Assembly: GCA_961205875.1 (NCBI GenBank)
Contig: OY540816.1
Coordinates: forward strand, 22,330,701-22,394,700
DNA length: 64,000 nucleotides
Reading direction: 5' to 3'
From: Sialis fuliginosa
Lineage: Eukaryota; Arthropoda; Insecta; Megaloptera; Sialidae
A program made the translations under genes and the position numbers. This document shows positions 24,418 through 37,680 of this stretch, one piece after another; the stretch's first letter is position 1, and each line of letters starts with the position of its first letter. Under the pieces are notes generated by a model. The model had not been told where the DNA came from. It saw nothing but the letters and a program-made list of their open reading frames with translations, and made no database searches.

Positions 24418-24650
24418 CAGCGGTCACCAAACTACGGCCCTCCAAAGATTTTCATCCGGCCCCTGATTTTTATATATAAATATTTTATATATGAGAAATA
24501 TTAATTTTATACAATTTAATGATTTTATTTACACATATAATGTACATTTTAATAAATATTTTCATTCCGATATAAACTGTATTTGTCTAAAAATGCACAA
24601 GTAAAATAAATTCGATCCGGCCCGTTTCTCGAAAAGTTTGGTGACCCCTG
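24418..24650. mobile_element. hAT-type MITE, complete
   Basis: The terminal inverted repeat cagcggtcaccaaact pairs with agtttggtgacccctg, with subterminal tccggccc in both halves and an AT-rich centre. The flanking 8-mers ggctagag and aactagat share a ctaga core, consistent with a mutated hAT target duplication. A right-half relative is at 41625-41753. Confidence 0.85.
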
Positions 24651-26305
24651 AACTAGATAAAACTATATACATAAAACCATTCAATATTAGTCAAAATCGA
24701 TAGTCAAATTAAAAAAAAAGAACAATTTTTAATCCAAGGTGATTCTCATATAGCGCCCCCTTTTTTGACCACCATGAAAATACATAAATATTATTACCTA
24801 CGTATTTCACCAATTACCAAAAAGACAAACACACATATCCAAAAATAAAATATAAATAATGTTTAAATTACGAACTTTAACCTTCCTTTTATAGACTGTC
24901 TCGTACATATTTAAAAAAAAGTCGTTTTATGCACAACAAAAAATAATAAATAATGTAATTTTATTTCAAATCCTTTAAGAAAATCGACCGCACCTTGCCT
25001 GTTTAACGAAATACAATACGAATCATAAAAATACTGTGTCACCATGTCACAAAGATGAATCCAGGAAGTTGATATGCCCAACGGGAAATTGAAAACTTCG
25101 TAGGTGCATCACGATCATATATACATTATTTATTGTCATTTAAAACACTTGCAGTTAACCCCGTCAAAATTATTAACACATGTACTAAAACAATTGTTAA
25201 TAAGTGTCACAACACTGTCATTATTCTGCCAAAAATAAATGACATTGTTTAAAAAAGAAATTAATAATTAATTATAAAAACAAAAAATATATTTTTTAGG
25301 GAACAAATTTCTTCAGTTTAACTTTATTTTATTTGGGGGGAGGGGGTTAATTGAACATGGTAGTTTTTTATTTTTTATTTAAATGCCAAATTTATGGAGC
25401 CATGAGACTGTAGAGTAAAATGTGTTACACATTATAAACGTTCAGTTATTTAAAAAAAATATATTGTATTATACTGAAACCTATCGAAAAGGTGAAATTA
25501 CATTTAATACATAATACATAAAATATATCATTTTTTTAGGAATGTATAATATTATTAAAAAAAAATATTTTGTATCTAAATTTTATATGTCAAAGAATGT
25601 TATGATTTGTTTTAATGGTATATAAAATATTAAAACCAACAATTTCTCACGGTAAATATGGATTTAAAGTATAAACTACAAAGTATTTTAAGTCAGAAAA
25701 ATAATTAATTAATTCAACTCAGCAGAATATCAAGGAAACATAACATTAATAAAACAGCAATATAACTTAATGTTTTATTTAATAATTTTCAAGTGAAACT
25801 TTAAAGTTAAATCGGTATACTCATTACTGTTAAATGTTAAACACTGTCAGCTTGTTTAAACATAATAATTTCCCTAAGTATAATAATTTATACTTATATT
25901 AGAAATGTTAGCACTTATAATTTTCTAGTAATAATTTATATTCATAATATCTTACTATAATTAATAAATAATGTATACAATAAATCATGTTTTTGAATAG
26001 ATAAATATGAATTTTGACCGGGCCGCCCTCCAATCAGCTCCAAATAATTCAAAAATAATGTGGAAAAAGTTTCAGCCCTCAATCTTAAAAAATGGGCATG
26101 ATTTTCCCATTTAAAATACACGTGTTTTTTGGATTTTTCAAAGACCTGCGTACTAGAGTGTCTTAAACTCTTTCTAAAAATCTAGAATACTCAGGATGGC
26201 ATCCCTGGTATCCATATTCCATATCTTGATGGATAAAATATATTTCTGATTCAACGTTGTCTGCTATATGGGTCATTGGGTCATTCCATCAAGAAAATTA
26301 AAAAT
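24651..26305. other. No gene recognised
   Basis: AT-rich. 26015-26280 is less AT-rich (gaccgggccgccctcc, ggcatccctggtatcc) and reads like an old repeat, with no frame. Confidence 0.5.
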
Positions 26306-26554
26306 AAAAATTTTGTATAATTTCTGGATTATTTTGTCAGAAAAACGTTTGACAATAAAAACATTCATCTTGAAATAAATAAAAAATTGATTCTGAAATC
26401 AAAAAGGATCATTTCATATCAATTTCTAACTGACGCGACCAATTTTTGTTTCAATTTTAATTTTAGAATCAAATTTTTTTATTTCAAGATCAATATTTTC
26501 ATTGTCAAACGTTTTTCTGACAAAATTATCCAAAAATTATACAAAAATTTTTAA
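26306..26554. repeat. Foldback repeat, about 93-bp arms
   Basis: 26306-26400 pairs with 26462-26554 (attttgtataatttctgg / ccaaaaattatacaaaa; gtcagaaaaacgtttgac and its complement). The loop is about 60 bp. Confidence 0.85.
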
Positions 26555-29361
26555 ATTTAAATTGTCAGTGGGTTGTCATTTATATTTAATACCTACTAGA
26601 TAGCATCAGCTTAACTTTTATTCAAGAGAAAATTCTTTATAATACCGACATTAGTCTGCATGCAATATTTCGATAATTTATTTAAAAGGGGGGGGGGGGT
26701 AGGTTCGGTTTATTTTTCAATAGATAAATCATTGTTTAGAGTTTAGATTTTAGAAGAAGAAGAATGATGCAAATTAATTAAAAATGGACATCGTTGTACA
26801 GTTAGGTCAGAAAACATACAAAAAATTCATCACACTAATATACCTTTCAAAAAATAAACAATATTCTCGCTCATTAACCCTTTTCTTATACAAACTTCCG
26901 TTCCAATTCAAACCCTTTTAAATTTCTTTTAACCTTTTGCAAAAACCGAAAAATCCAGTTGATTACCTCTGCACTGATGTACTTAAATGATTTTTTTTAA
27001 TATTATTTTTACGTTATTAAAATGCAATTTCAATTTTTCAGCCACTGGGAATCATTTTATGATTTATCTTTTTAACGATCAGTTTTTTTATTATACGACA
27101 GTAAATTATAGCAGATAAACAAAACAAGTAAAACTTTCCAAGGGTTTTATTGCTTGTTCGTAATTTACGCATTTTTTTAATTACCTTGGTACTTGCAGAT
27201 GCAAAAAAATGTAATTAATATGATACACTACATGGGCTGAATAGTCTTTGGCCTAACAATGAAAAAGCCTTTTGTGATAATTCAACACAATTTCACGAAT
27301 TTATTTTCTAGAGTAATTGCCTCATTTGACCTTCCTGAACGTAGTACATCATTCAACTCAGCAAACCAATTTTTTAAAGTTGAATTAGCTGGGGCAGATG
27401 TGCCGTAACACTTATCTAGTTTTTATATATTTTTTTGAAACATCGATTTCTTTTAAATTCTGAATGATTGTATTTATAAAATATTTATACTTAGTTAAAC
27501 AGTAAATAAAATATATTTGAAAAAAAATAAGTACAGGAAACGTACAAATTTAATTACATATTATAATAATTAAAAGCGAGAATTTTAATTTATATGACTT
27601 CAATAAACATTTTTAGTTTTATTTGTACCAAATTATGCAGAAAATCTCAATAATAAATAAATAAAAATCTATCTAAAAAAACAAAAACAAAAAGAAAAAC
27701 GCAACCAAAACTAGAAACTTGCAAAAATAAAATATCGTTTTAACATCAAATTTTTTGCAAGCCGTTTAATATAAAAATTTCTAATGTCTAATTAAAATTC
27801 AATATGTGTACAACATGTAGATACATAAAAGTGTCACCTATCTCTATCAGTTACATAGAAATGTATATTTCATGTCTTTTTTTAACAGGATTTTTTATTT
27901 GTAAAAATAAAAATAAAATGTACATTTTTTGCATTTATTTTTATTACTTTTAAGATCATTTTGAATAAGTTTTCTAAACAAACTAAATTTAAATTTTTTA
28001 TTTTTGTTTTCATATTGAAACTCGTAAATGAATTTATACAATTTATATTTCATTTAGATATTTATATAGATATATCTCTGTCTGTCTGTCCGTTACTTAC
28101 CCACTTATTTGATTTACGTGTTTTTTTTACTCCGGTCAGATTTTAGTATATATTTTGATACGTTAGGTAACATAAGGAATAAGCAGTGACGATAATAAAT
28201 AAAGACGGAAAAAATCGTAAATATCTCGGCTCCTATGCGAGATAGAAAATTATTTCCTCTCCTAAAACCCCCACCCTCGAGGTATTTTTCCCGCCGGATC
28301 TAATGAAACTAATTCCAACTCTCCATACGTGGATCCACCCATTTGTTTGTAACCGCAAATCTGATACAACCGATCTGTATGAAACTTCCACCAACGTGTT
28401 CCTTATGATCTCCCGAGTATAATAAGAAATATGTACATCATGCCTGTGGGGTAAGCAGTAATGACAAAAAGTGGAGAAAAATTACACATAAGTTTAATAT
28501 ATTTAAACCGATTTGGTAACATCCCGGCATCCACTCAATAGAACTTAATATAATTATTTAAAATTAAAAATCTTCATAGTACCTAATATTATTCAGATAA
28601 TTATAATAATGCAGTCATTAGCCTTCGCTGCTTAAACTAATTATTAATAAGTGTGTTAATTATAAATATACGAAAGCAATCTCATAAAATTAGGCACATA
28701 AAAAAGTATCTACACCTAAAAATTTGATTTGTTATCTAATTGTCTTCCCGTCTTAATTGACAGTTTTATAATAGGTATATGCACACCATTTATACTTAAA
28801 ACTAGATTCCCATACTTTAATTATGATGTAGGTATAATATTATGAAATATCCGCAGTTTTATCACTATTAATTACAATATTTAAGATGACATTATATCTA
28901 TAACATTGAAATTACCGGCAGGTTTGATTTTTTCCTGTCGTTAAAGTCACCAGATATTCAATTTTTTATCCCAAAAAATCGCACATTTATTATAAAAAAA
29001 TACGGGAGAACTTCCACTACTCCCCCCCCCCCCCCCCCTCTCGATACAGCCCTGAGAAATATTTATTTATTTGTTAACTTTTGAAACATTATTTTAAGGT
29101 TACTTATTTATTTATTTTATTTCAAGTAATACATAATTAAACTGACTTAAAGTATGTACTTAAAAATTATGTTTACTTATATAGGTTATTAATTATTAGT
29201 AATTAAAAAGAACAATTAAATTATGTTTTCTTATATTTCGATATTCAGTTTCAACACAATTGCAATATTTATTAGATTGGCATTTCCTGCTTCTTTACTC
29301 AATATCAAAATCGTCTCTATAGTAGGCTGGTTTCGATGCAATATTTATTATTTACACATAT
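26555..29361. other. Long AT-rich gap, no gene
   Basis: G-run at 26688-26699 and a 17-C run at 29022-29038. 28060-28450 looks like degraded retroposon (gtctgtctgtccgtta; ccgccggatctaatg). No frame, RNA gene or splice pair is supported in 2.8 kb. Confidence 0.55.
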
Positions 29362-29520
29362 AAGGTACTAGCACCAGTATTGGACAATACCCCAGTTCAA
29401 TTTGTTGATATTTGATTACATACTGCCATTACTGAATCATAATCTATGAACACTTAACTCTAAAACAGCTTAATTTGATGACAATCGGTTAATGGGTGTC
29501 ATAATGGAGAACATTTAAAG
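29362..29520 (+). mobile_element. MITE-A left-half fragment
   Basis: It starts aaggtactagcaccag and runs through gattacatactgccatt (the target context of the nested insertion at 52.5 kb), then breaks near gagaacatttaaag. Confidence 0.8.
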
Positions 29521-29686
29521 TTATTCTTTTTTCTAACATAATAATAAACAAATAAAACTATATCTCAAAAGAGAAAAGTCCTGAGTGACTGACTCATCAA
29601 CACCCAGAGTCCAAACCCTTGGCTGTGTTCATTAAAGTGTTTTTCTTTGCGAATAGTTAATTTTAAAACACAGAGGTTAAATATTT
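29521..29686. other. Retroposon scrap
   Basis: ctgagtgactgactcatc and cccagagtccaaaccc resemble the start of the element at 50725. Confidence 0.45.
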
Positions 29687-30381
29687 AACATAAATTACTC
29701 TGGTTGGTAAAGAAGCGACCACATTTACCCCACGTAACAACAATTTAAGAATATGTAGTTGACCAAGGTTAGTAAATACACAGGTTGCCTCAGTAGCTTT
29801 TGGCCAACCAGCTTGGGCACCCCAGATGACTTATTTTCCCCAACAAGACTATATTTATTATGATTGATCAAATCATTCCCACTCCCAACATTTGGGCACC
29901 CCAGATGACGTATTTCTATCTCTCGCGCCGAGCTACTGGGGTTACCTTGTTCTTTACATACTTTGATAGTTCTAATAATTACTAGAATAACCTCCTTAAC
30001 ATAAATTAGTCTGGTCGATAAAGAAGCGACCACATTTACTCTACATAACAACAATTTGAGAATATGTAGTTGATAAAGGTTAGTAAATACACAGGTTGCC
30101 TCAGTAGCTTTTGACCAATCAGCTTGGGCACCCCAGATGACGTATTTTCTCCGTCTCGCGCCGAGTTACAAGGCTATATTTATTATGATTGGTTACATCA
30201 TTAGGGCACCCTAGATGACGTATTTCCCTCTCTCGTACTAAGCCACTGAGACTACCTTGTACTTTACATATCTTGGTAGTTCTCATAATTACTAGAATAA
30301 CCTCCGTAACATAAATTACTCTGGTCGATAAAGAAGCGACCACATTTACCCTACGTAAGAACAATTTGCGAGTATGTAGAG
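29687..30381. repeat. 311-bp tandem repeat, two units plus a partial
   Basis: Units start at 29687, 29998 and 30308 (aacataaatta then gtaaagaagcgaccac or gataaagaagcgaccac). Within each full unit, gggcaccc(c/t)agatgac occurs twice, so the unit itself contains an older duplication. Units have diverged by several percent. Minus frames at 29725-30054 and 30119-30427 share peptide segments only because they read the same repeat. Unit length is not a multiple of three. Confidence 0.9.
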
Positions 30382-31652
30382 GTGGTGCTATTAAATGGAA
30401 CGCATAGTTTAATGGTGCACTGAACATTGAGATACATATTTAAAGAACTTTGCACAAATGTCTCTCCACGGCCTGCTGGCCACACAAACTGGGTAAAAAC
30501 AAACCATATTAGTTTAATTGATGTAGAATATTTTTGTGGTTTTTGATTGGCTATGTAGTACGTCGATTTCAAGTGAAACTAAATGTATTTTTTATAATAC
30601 TTAAACACGGTTGTTTTCTATTTTGTGACCAGCCTGCTGATTCCTTGTTCTCTTGTAGCTTATTCTTGTGATGCGATTGATCTCGGCGCTGCGCGGAATA
30701 ATTGATTTTTTATGTGTAATTAAAAATCTTCAAGCATAAATTTTTTTTTTCTTAAATAGAATTAGTTTTCTCTATCATCTCTCCAAGAAATTATTGCAAA
30801 AAAAACATTGGTGAAATAAGGCGAGTTTTTCGCCTATCACTCATGCGTAAATACGAAGTAAGTATTATGAATAACATCCTTTAGAATATAATATACGATA
30901 GCCTAATTCAGAAGAACAAGAAGATCACTGCAATGCATAACAAAACGTTGGCTAAAAAAGACTAGAGGTACAGTAAGAATTGTGCCGCAAAAATGGGGGA
31001 TTAAAACTAACTTAAATGGGGCTATATATTGGTGTTTTATTTATTTCTCTACGATTATTAGTTCCGGAGATATTTTTATTGTGAGAGTCCCTGATCTATT
31101 TAATAATAATTTAACCATCGTTACGAATGTTTTTTTACCTATTGTTAAAAATGGTCGATGCTTCTCAAACTTTATTTACTTATTTTAAAGTATTCTATAT
31201 TTTAGATCCTTAATCCTTAGTTTGAGAGTCCCTGATCTATTTTATAATAAATTAATCATAGTTACAAATAATTATTATTTTTTTTATTTTTTTAACATAA
31301 CCTACCCATTGTTACGAAAATGTTTTGTTTTATTTTGGGTTATACAATTTACGTAGTATAATAGATACAGCCTTTGTATGTAAATAAAACTATAAAATAT
31401 ATATTTTTTTTACTTCAATGTCGTTGATTTTGTACCAACTATTTTCGTCTGAATCAACATCATAATATACTTAAATATTTATGTTCCATCTGCAAATATT
31501 TACAATTTGTTTAACCAGTAACACGTGGTTGGGAAGTTTTAATGAGTCTTCGGTATTTAGTTAATTAAACAACCAACCGTTCAGTAGCCAAACCCAAATA
31601 ACCCCTCAAAAAATATGTGAATATGAGATTCAATTCATAAGATATAATTTAT
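30382..31652. other. No gene; one weak acceptor-like island
   Basis: 30635-30710 has a strong acceptor-like tract (ttccttgttctcttgtag) followed by a CpG-bearing patch, but all frames close quickly. The remainder is AT-rich with a locally repeated gagagtccctgatcta (about 31083 and 31223). Confidence 0.45.
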
Positions 31653-31785
31653 CATACAAGTTTTGAGGCTTCTGCGGTGATCTGTATTGAACCACTGCAC
31701 TTTATAAGAAACCCTGCAATGTGTGACGAAACGTTGGCCGATAACAGGATCAAACCGACGCGGCTTACATCCAGAAGCCAGATCC
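31653..31785 (-). mobile_element. FB-R with 11-bp target duplication
   Basis: atataatttat flanks the element at 31642-31652 and 31786-31796. The body begins catacaagttttgagg, contains gtgacgaaacgttggcc and ends ccagaagccagatcc. Confidence 0.85.
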
Positions 31786-31849
31786 ATATAATTTATTACT
31801 GAATAAAAATTTGTATGTGACTATGAAATTCAATTCATAAGAAAGTTAT

Positions 31850-32126
31850 AAAGTACTGGCACCAGTTATGGCCGCTATAATAGCATGGTTTACTTTTACT
31901 CTTATAAACTCATGTTACAAATAAAACAAATTACCAAAGACTGCAAATATAGTTTGTTTTTCTCCAGTAATGGATAAAATAAAACCAGTAATGAGCACGC
32001 AGTGATGAACATGATTACAAAATGATAAGTACTACGACACAAAAGATATAAAAGAAAAAATTTGCAAATTTGAAACAATGTAAAGCAGTTGCTATGATAA
32101 TATAATAATTAATAAATAAATTATTA
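31850..32126 (-). mobile_element. MITE-A partial copy
   Basis: Starts aaagtactggcaccag and carries the ctccagtaatggataaa and atgataagtactacgac motifs. It ends abruptly after aaataaattatta. Confidence 0.8.
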
Positions 32127-33825
32127 AAGTAGATGACAATTTGCCCGATCGCGTCAGTTTCGATTTTGACCACTGAACGCATCATCAATGGTAAATAGGA
32201 CACCCTATACCTATGTTAACACAAACTACATGTTTGCATCGATGTATCTAATAACTTCTGGGTAAAAACAGTGTATTTTTTTGCAATACACGCATACAAA
32301 CGTATCGTTAGCGTATCGAACACGGAATAAGGAATTAGATATTAGCATTTCGGTTACATCCAAGGCCGTTGTTGAATGCGCATGTCATTCTGTACGCGGG
32401 ACACGAACCCGGTATCCGCTGTTACACATCCACAAACATAGCGCGTGTGAAATAGACAATACAATAAGGTAGCCATATATAAATCTAGGGTATTTTTTTA
32501 TAGAGTCTATTCATTATTTAAATATTTATGTATGAACGAGTTGCATTCGTCAAGCAGTGATTTTAAAAGATAACAAAACTTTAAAAAAACATTAAAAATA
32601 CTGAAAAGTATACAGAGTGATTTACAACTAGTGTAAAAAAAATTACAGTAGATCGAGGATGTTTTTTAAGCAAAAAATTTCATATGAACATCTATCTTCG
32701 TGAGGGAGCTACAGCCTTTTACCCAAAATTAGTGGTTATTTAATATCTAGAGAACCCATTGTGCTACAGTTATGAAACTTGATAACTTGTTTATTCTTAA
32801 TAAGTGTTATCGATTTCCAGTATCAAACAACAATAATTTAGTGCTTCTAGGGTTTTTTAAAGTTGGTTTTATTATTAAAGTTTCCCATTTTTGAGTGGCA
32901 TATCTTTGAAATCCATGGTCATATTCTGATAAAAAATAACGTCAAAATCGGTTAATATTTGTCGGAATTATGCCCGAACATACATAAAAAATATCCACGG
33001 TCGAATTGAGAATCCGCTCCTCTATAAAAGTATATTTCCCCTCTACCTCCACACACGCATTCCACGTCAAAATAATGTTATTTTTCGAATTTATTTTTGA
33101 AACAGTGCGAATTGAAAAAAAAAATTTCATATAAAATATTATTGTCTATATAATTAAAATTCCATTCATTTTTTTTCCTACGTTTTAGCCAGAAATATTT
33201 TTAAAATAAAATTAAAAATATAAAAAGTTTTACATGCAAAAAAATCCATGGCAGTTTTTTTTTAAATTGGACTTCACCATAAATTTAACGGTAATAAAAT
33301 AATTTAATTTAATAATAATCATAAAGTTTAATACATACACCTAAATAAAAATGATTTCCATTTTGAAAACTAAATAAACAAACTCGATTAATTTCTAGTG
33401 ATTTCAACGTCAGAGAAGAAACAAACCCAAAAATAATAATAGTAATAATACTAATTTCAATATTAGACATAACGATAATTTGTATTATTACACAGCTAAC
33501 ACGCAAATATAAATCTTAAAGGATGCTGCGACATAATAAGATTAAAACCGGATGTGCTAAATGTCAGCTGTATTATCTATATACCCGTAGAATCGCAACT
33601 TACACATATTCTCTCAATGTATGTGAGTATATTATAGCAGTAGCGTCCGATCTGTATTAAAAAAAAACACATTTAAATAATACTTAACCATACTGTTTGT
33701 TAAAACATTCCCTGACAGGCACAGAAGCAACCATTTCTTAAAATTGTCTTCATTGTTATAAAAAAATTAATAATAAAATAATTTCAAAGAAGGATGTATG
33801 TAAGTAGACTAACTTCAGGTGAGAC
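32127..33825. other. No gene; repeat relics and a CpG-bearing patch
   Basis: 32280-32470 is less AT-rich with an open plus frame, but lacks splice signals and a recognisable family. 32600-33030 resembles an old dispersed repeat (gtcggaattatgcccgaa, cgaattgagaatccgctcc), related to 36850-36930. Confidence 0.45.
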
Positions 33826-34498
33826 TGTAGGTGGATCGATTTTATAGGAGGAGGTTGACTTTATGTGCCTACCCAACATGCCCACAACACACGAATTGTT
33901 TTTTTCCGACTTCATGAAATTTACACAAAATATACAAAAAATGTACAACTAAACTTTAACTATTCATTAGTGAAAACCGGAATAAAATCCGTTCAATAGT
34001 TATTGTGAAAATTGTATTTATGTAATTATATTTTCAAACTCCCAGAAAAACCAGAACTTAGAATTTGTATGAAAATCAAAAATAAATAAATAAATAGGTA
34101 AGCAACAATCATAATAATTAATTTCGATATTTTACATTCCTTGGAAGTGAAATATTTCAATTTTCAATCAATATTTTTCAAAATATTTCATTGTTAACAT
34201 GTGTCAAAAATCATTGACCTAAATTTATAAAATACTAAAAACCGTAAATTATAGAATTCTTTTGCTTTTATATAAATGGCAGTTGTATGCTCTGACATCA
34301 TGAAAACAAAACACGACTTAATAAAGATTTTTTTGGACTTTTGATGTTAAATCTTAGGTTTTCGTCAAATATTAATAGCCACGAATTTGCACAGAACAAT
34401 TATCTAACTATAGGTGAAAACCGCAATGAAATCGCTTCAGTAATTCCCGTGTCTATATGCCTTATAGAAACAAACAAACATTTTTATATTTAGAGATA
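33826..34498 (+). mobile_element. Retro-S copy 1
   Basis: Shares with 47637-48430 the blocks ttccgacttcatgaaat, attagtgaaaaccgg, ctctgacatcat(g/a)gaaa, gatgttaaatctta and aattcccg(t/a)gtctata, ending in a T-rich atatttaga tail. This copy has a single caacatgcccac motif where the other has a minisatellite. No coding frame. Class (SINE or non-LTR tail) is inferred. Confidence 0.75.
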
Positions 34499-34914
34499 AT
34501 TAAAAATTTTAAACAAAATATATATTTTAATTTTCCAAAATGTTCTATTTATTTTTACCAGAGCTGGAATATTTTTAAATTAAATGTTCCAGCACGCCTC
34601 TGACATATACAATATATATTTACATGTGTGTATTTTTATTAACTCGGTGCTAATATTATAATAAAACATGTTTTGAAAAATACCGGTTACTTTGCGTAAC
34701 TATCGAAAATTTGTTTAGATCTGTTGCTATTTTTATAACGCGCATGTTGTGACTCGTATCACTAAATTATAATTATTTATAACACCCATCACCTTTTGTT
34801 TTCTATGCATAATGTACAATAGAGTACTTAGATTTACTATTTCAACCATAGACAATCAATTCAATATTATAGGTAATTTTTTTTTCAACACCAAAAAATA
34901 TCTCAAATTTATTA
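34499..34914. other. No gene recognised
   Basis: AT-rich spacer between two oppositely oriented Retro-S pieces. Confidence 0.5.
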
Positions 34915-35155
34915 TAAATAATCTTTAGGACTTCTGTCTGTTAATAATTTTCTCAATAACTACTGAACGGATTTTATTCCGGTTTTCACTAATAGATAGA
35001 GTGTTTCACGAAGAAGATTGTGTATAATTTGTGGATATTTTGTGTAAATTTCATCAAGTAGGAAATATTTTTGCGTAAATAGAAGTGAATAGGTTTATTA
35101 CAGATTAAATTTATATCTCCTGGTAACACCGGGTCCAATACGCTAGTAACTGAAT
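34915..35155 (-). mobile_element. Retro-S 5' part, inverted
   Basis: Reverse complement of the Retro-S 5' half: attccggttttcacta, aatttcatcaagtagg, ending ggtaacaccgggtcc and gctagta. Confidence 0.75.
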
Positions 35156-35978
35156 TTTTATTTAAAATAAATAATCAACTTCGTTTTCACTGATACATTA
35201 ACTTTAGGAATCGCATTTATATAAAAAATAAACATTGTCATGATCCCAAAAATAGAAATAAAACTAAAACGGAATAATGGTAAATTAAATGTGGATCACA
35301 AAACAGAATTTTGATACTAGATCTAGTTTTTAAGTAACGGTCAAAAATAATTTCTTTTTAACATAAAAAACTTTTCAACAAAAAATGACATTTTTTTTTA
35401 AATTAAAAAGTGTCCAGAAAAATGATTTATAAACGTGTCAATTTTTTTAAATTTATTTGTATACTGTCGTGACATTTTTGCAATATTTAAAAATTTATAT
35501 TTTCTATGCAGGTGGTTAAAAAATTATAGGTATTGTATAATAAATGCAAAAAATATATATGTATATAAATAAAATTATTTATAAGTATGCAATATATTAT
35601 ATTGATTTAAATTTACGTTGTGAATTTTTATTACGACGATATAAAAATATTTCGAAATTTTTAACGATCCATCATTGCATATATATTTTTTAACAAATTT
35701 CAAATATTACACTTACACAGTCAAGGAAGCAGTGAAAAGAGAGAAAAAATGAAATTTAAGGGGCAAGCAATTTTATGATTGATTCTTATAGATTTTGAAC
35801 CGGAGAATTCGAAAAAAATAACCCGGACTAGCGAAAAGTGATACAACACCCTTAAAAAGGGAGTTTAATGGTGAAAACGTTTTTTCAATTTATCACAAAA
35901 TCTAAAGCGACGATGGTATATTTTTATGGTTGGTTTATCACAGTATCTTATATTTAAACTACAAATAAAAAATGCGTA
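35156..35978. other. AT-rich, no gene
   Basis: Nothing recognised. Confidence 0.5.
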
Positions 35979-36262
35979 AAGGTACTGGCACTAGTCTTGG
36001 ATCATACCACAGTGTTGGTCACTTGTTTAATTAAATGTACTAAATTGATTACATACTCTGCCATTACTGAATCATAATCTATAAACACTTAACTGTAAAA
36101 CAGCTTAATTTGATGACAATCGGCCAATGGGTGTCAAAATGGCCGACATTTAAATTAATTATTATATTATCATAGTATCTGCTTTATATTATTTCAAATT
36201 TTACGATTCTTTATTTTATAAGTTTTGCTCTTAAAGCGTCCAAGATTGGTGCCAGTACCTTA
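35979..36262 (+). mobile_element. MITE-A, short deletion derivative with both ends
   Basis: Only 284 bp, but both terminal repeats are intact (aaggtactggcactag / ttggtgccagtacctta) and TA lies on both sides. About half of the interior is deleted, so it could have moved as a short derivative. Confidence 0.85.
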
Positions 36263-36419
36263 AACACTCATGAAAAATAAAACCGATCTTTTCCATGCAA
36301 ACAAGAATAACGGGACTACCACAATTCTTAACACTGATGTTTATAACATCAAGTTACTTAAACCAGAATAATTTCTTATAAAAGACTTTTTAATAGATTC
36401 CTATTGATATATTATTTTT

Positions 36420-36990
36420 ATATTTACTAGGAAGGTCTGTCCGGGGAACTCCACTAATTTTGATGTTTTATAGATTACAAATCATCCAAATAGAAAACGA
36501 ACGGTATATATTTTGAGCTGCTAAAATTCATAATTAAGGGTAGAAACTACCCTTTGAAATATTAAAAAAAATATTAATAAAAAAATTTAAAAAATAATGA
36601 AATTTGACAGTTTTTGAAGTCGGTGCCAAATCAATAAAAAACTCTTTAAGAAATTAAAAATTACAAAACTGTTAAATTTAATTCTTATATACTTTTCAGT
36701 ATATTTAGGGTTTTTTTGAAGTAGATTCTATTTTTTTCTTAAAAGGTTTTTTATTTTTCCCTTCTCTTCAAAGTCCCCGGTCTAATTTTGAAAAAAAAAA
36801 TACATGGGACTACCTTGGGAGTATACCCTTTTCTAACAAACAAAAACTCATCCAAATCTGTGCATATTTGTCGGAGTTATGCCAGAAAATAATTGGATTG
36901 AGAACTTCCTCCTTTAAGAAAACGGTAAAAAATCAAAAAATGAGTTAAAATCATGCAATGGGGGTACCCAAATCAATTTTTAAGAGGTTG
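36420..36990. mobile_element. Degraded retroposon with aagtcggt motif
   Basis: gacagtttttgaagtcgg, gtgcatatttgtcgg and attgagaacttcctcc match motifs repeated at 32850-33030, 43990-44100, 46640-46960 and 62670-62900. This phrase is common at the ends of insect non-LTR-type repeats. Ends are not definable. Confidence 0.55.
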
Positions 36991-37680
36991 ATTCTACTCT
37001 TAAATAAAAACTTAAATAAAAAAATAATTCACTTACATATATTTGTAGGAAGTCCAACAAATTGAGATCTTCAAGTTTTAAAAAAACCACACTTTATACA
37101 AATAATACAAAAATACTTGTTTCACCAATTTTTCAAAAACACACAAAAAATATTCAGTACATCACTTAATTTTTGTCAAAACACAAGATTTAAATACGGT
37201 AAAACTAGTCACGCCCGGTTTTTTTTGTTTTTTTTTAAGTAATCAATCTTCACCGACGATTTCTCTTAAGACAGTTTTTAATTTGCAAAAAGAAACAGTT
37301 GTTATTTATTTTATATTTCCATCTAGTTCAAATCTTCAAACATTAACACCTTAAGATATGTTATAAATTTATAATCCTACCACCACTGCAAAACTAAAAT
37401 CACTATATATATCACAATATTTAAAATTGCGTCTGTATTAACCAACAGAAAAAAATATCACAAGAAGTAAAATTTTTTGCTTCGATTTCTAAATTTTTTG
37501 CACTTAAATTTCTTCTAAAATCCTTTGAAATATAAGTTTTATTTCACAACACATCACTTGGTTTCTCCAAAGTCCTCAAATCACTCAAAATACACAATAT
37601 TTATAGCACAAAATGTTCTCTAGAGTGTATCCAACACTCATATATACTTTTTAAATCACTTACACCCTTAGAAATTCAAC
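36991..37680. other. AT-rich, no gene
   Basis: Nothing recognised apart from short homopolymers. Confidence 0.5.

Noticed and set aside
29725-30427. Two similar minus-strand frames of 109 and 102 codons suggesting paralogous small proteins
   Set aside because: Similarity comes from the 311-bp tandem repeat. Unit length is not a multiple of three, so the frames shift between units, and no conserved start exists.
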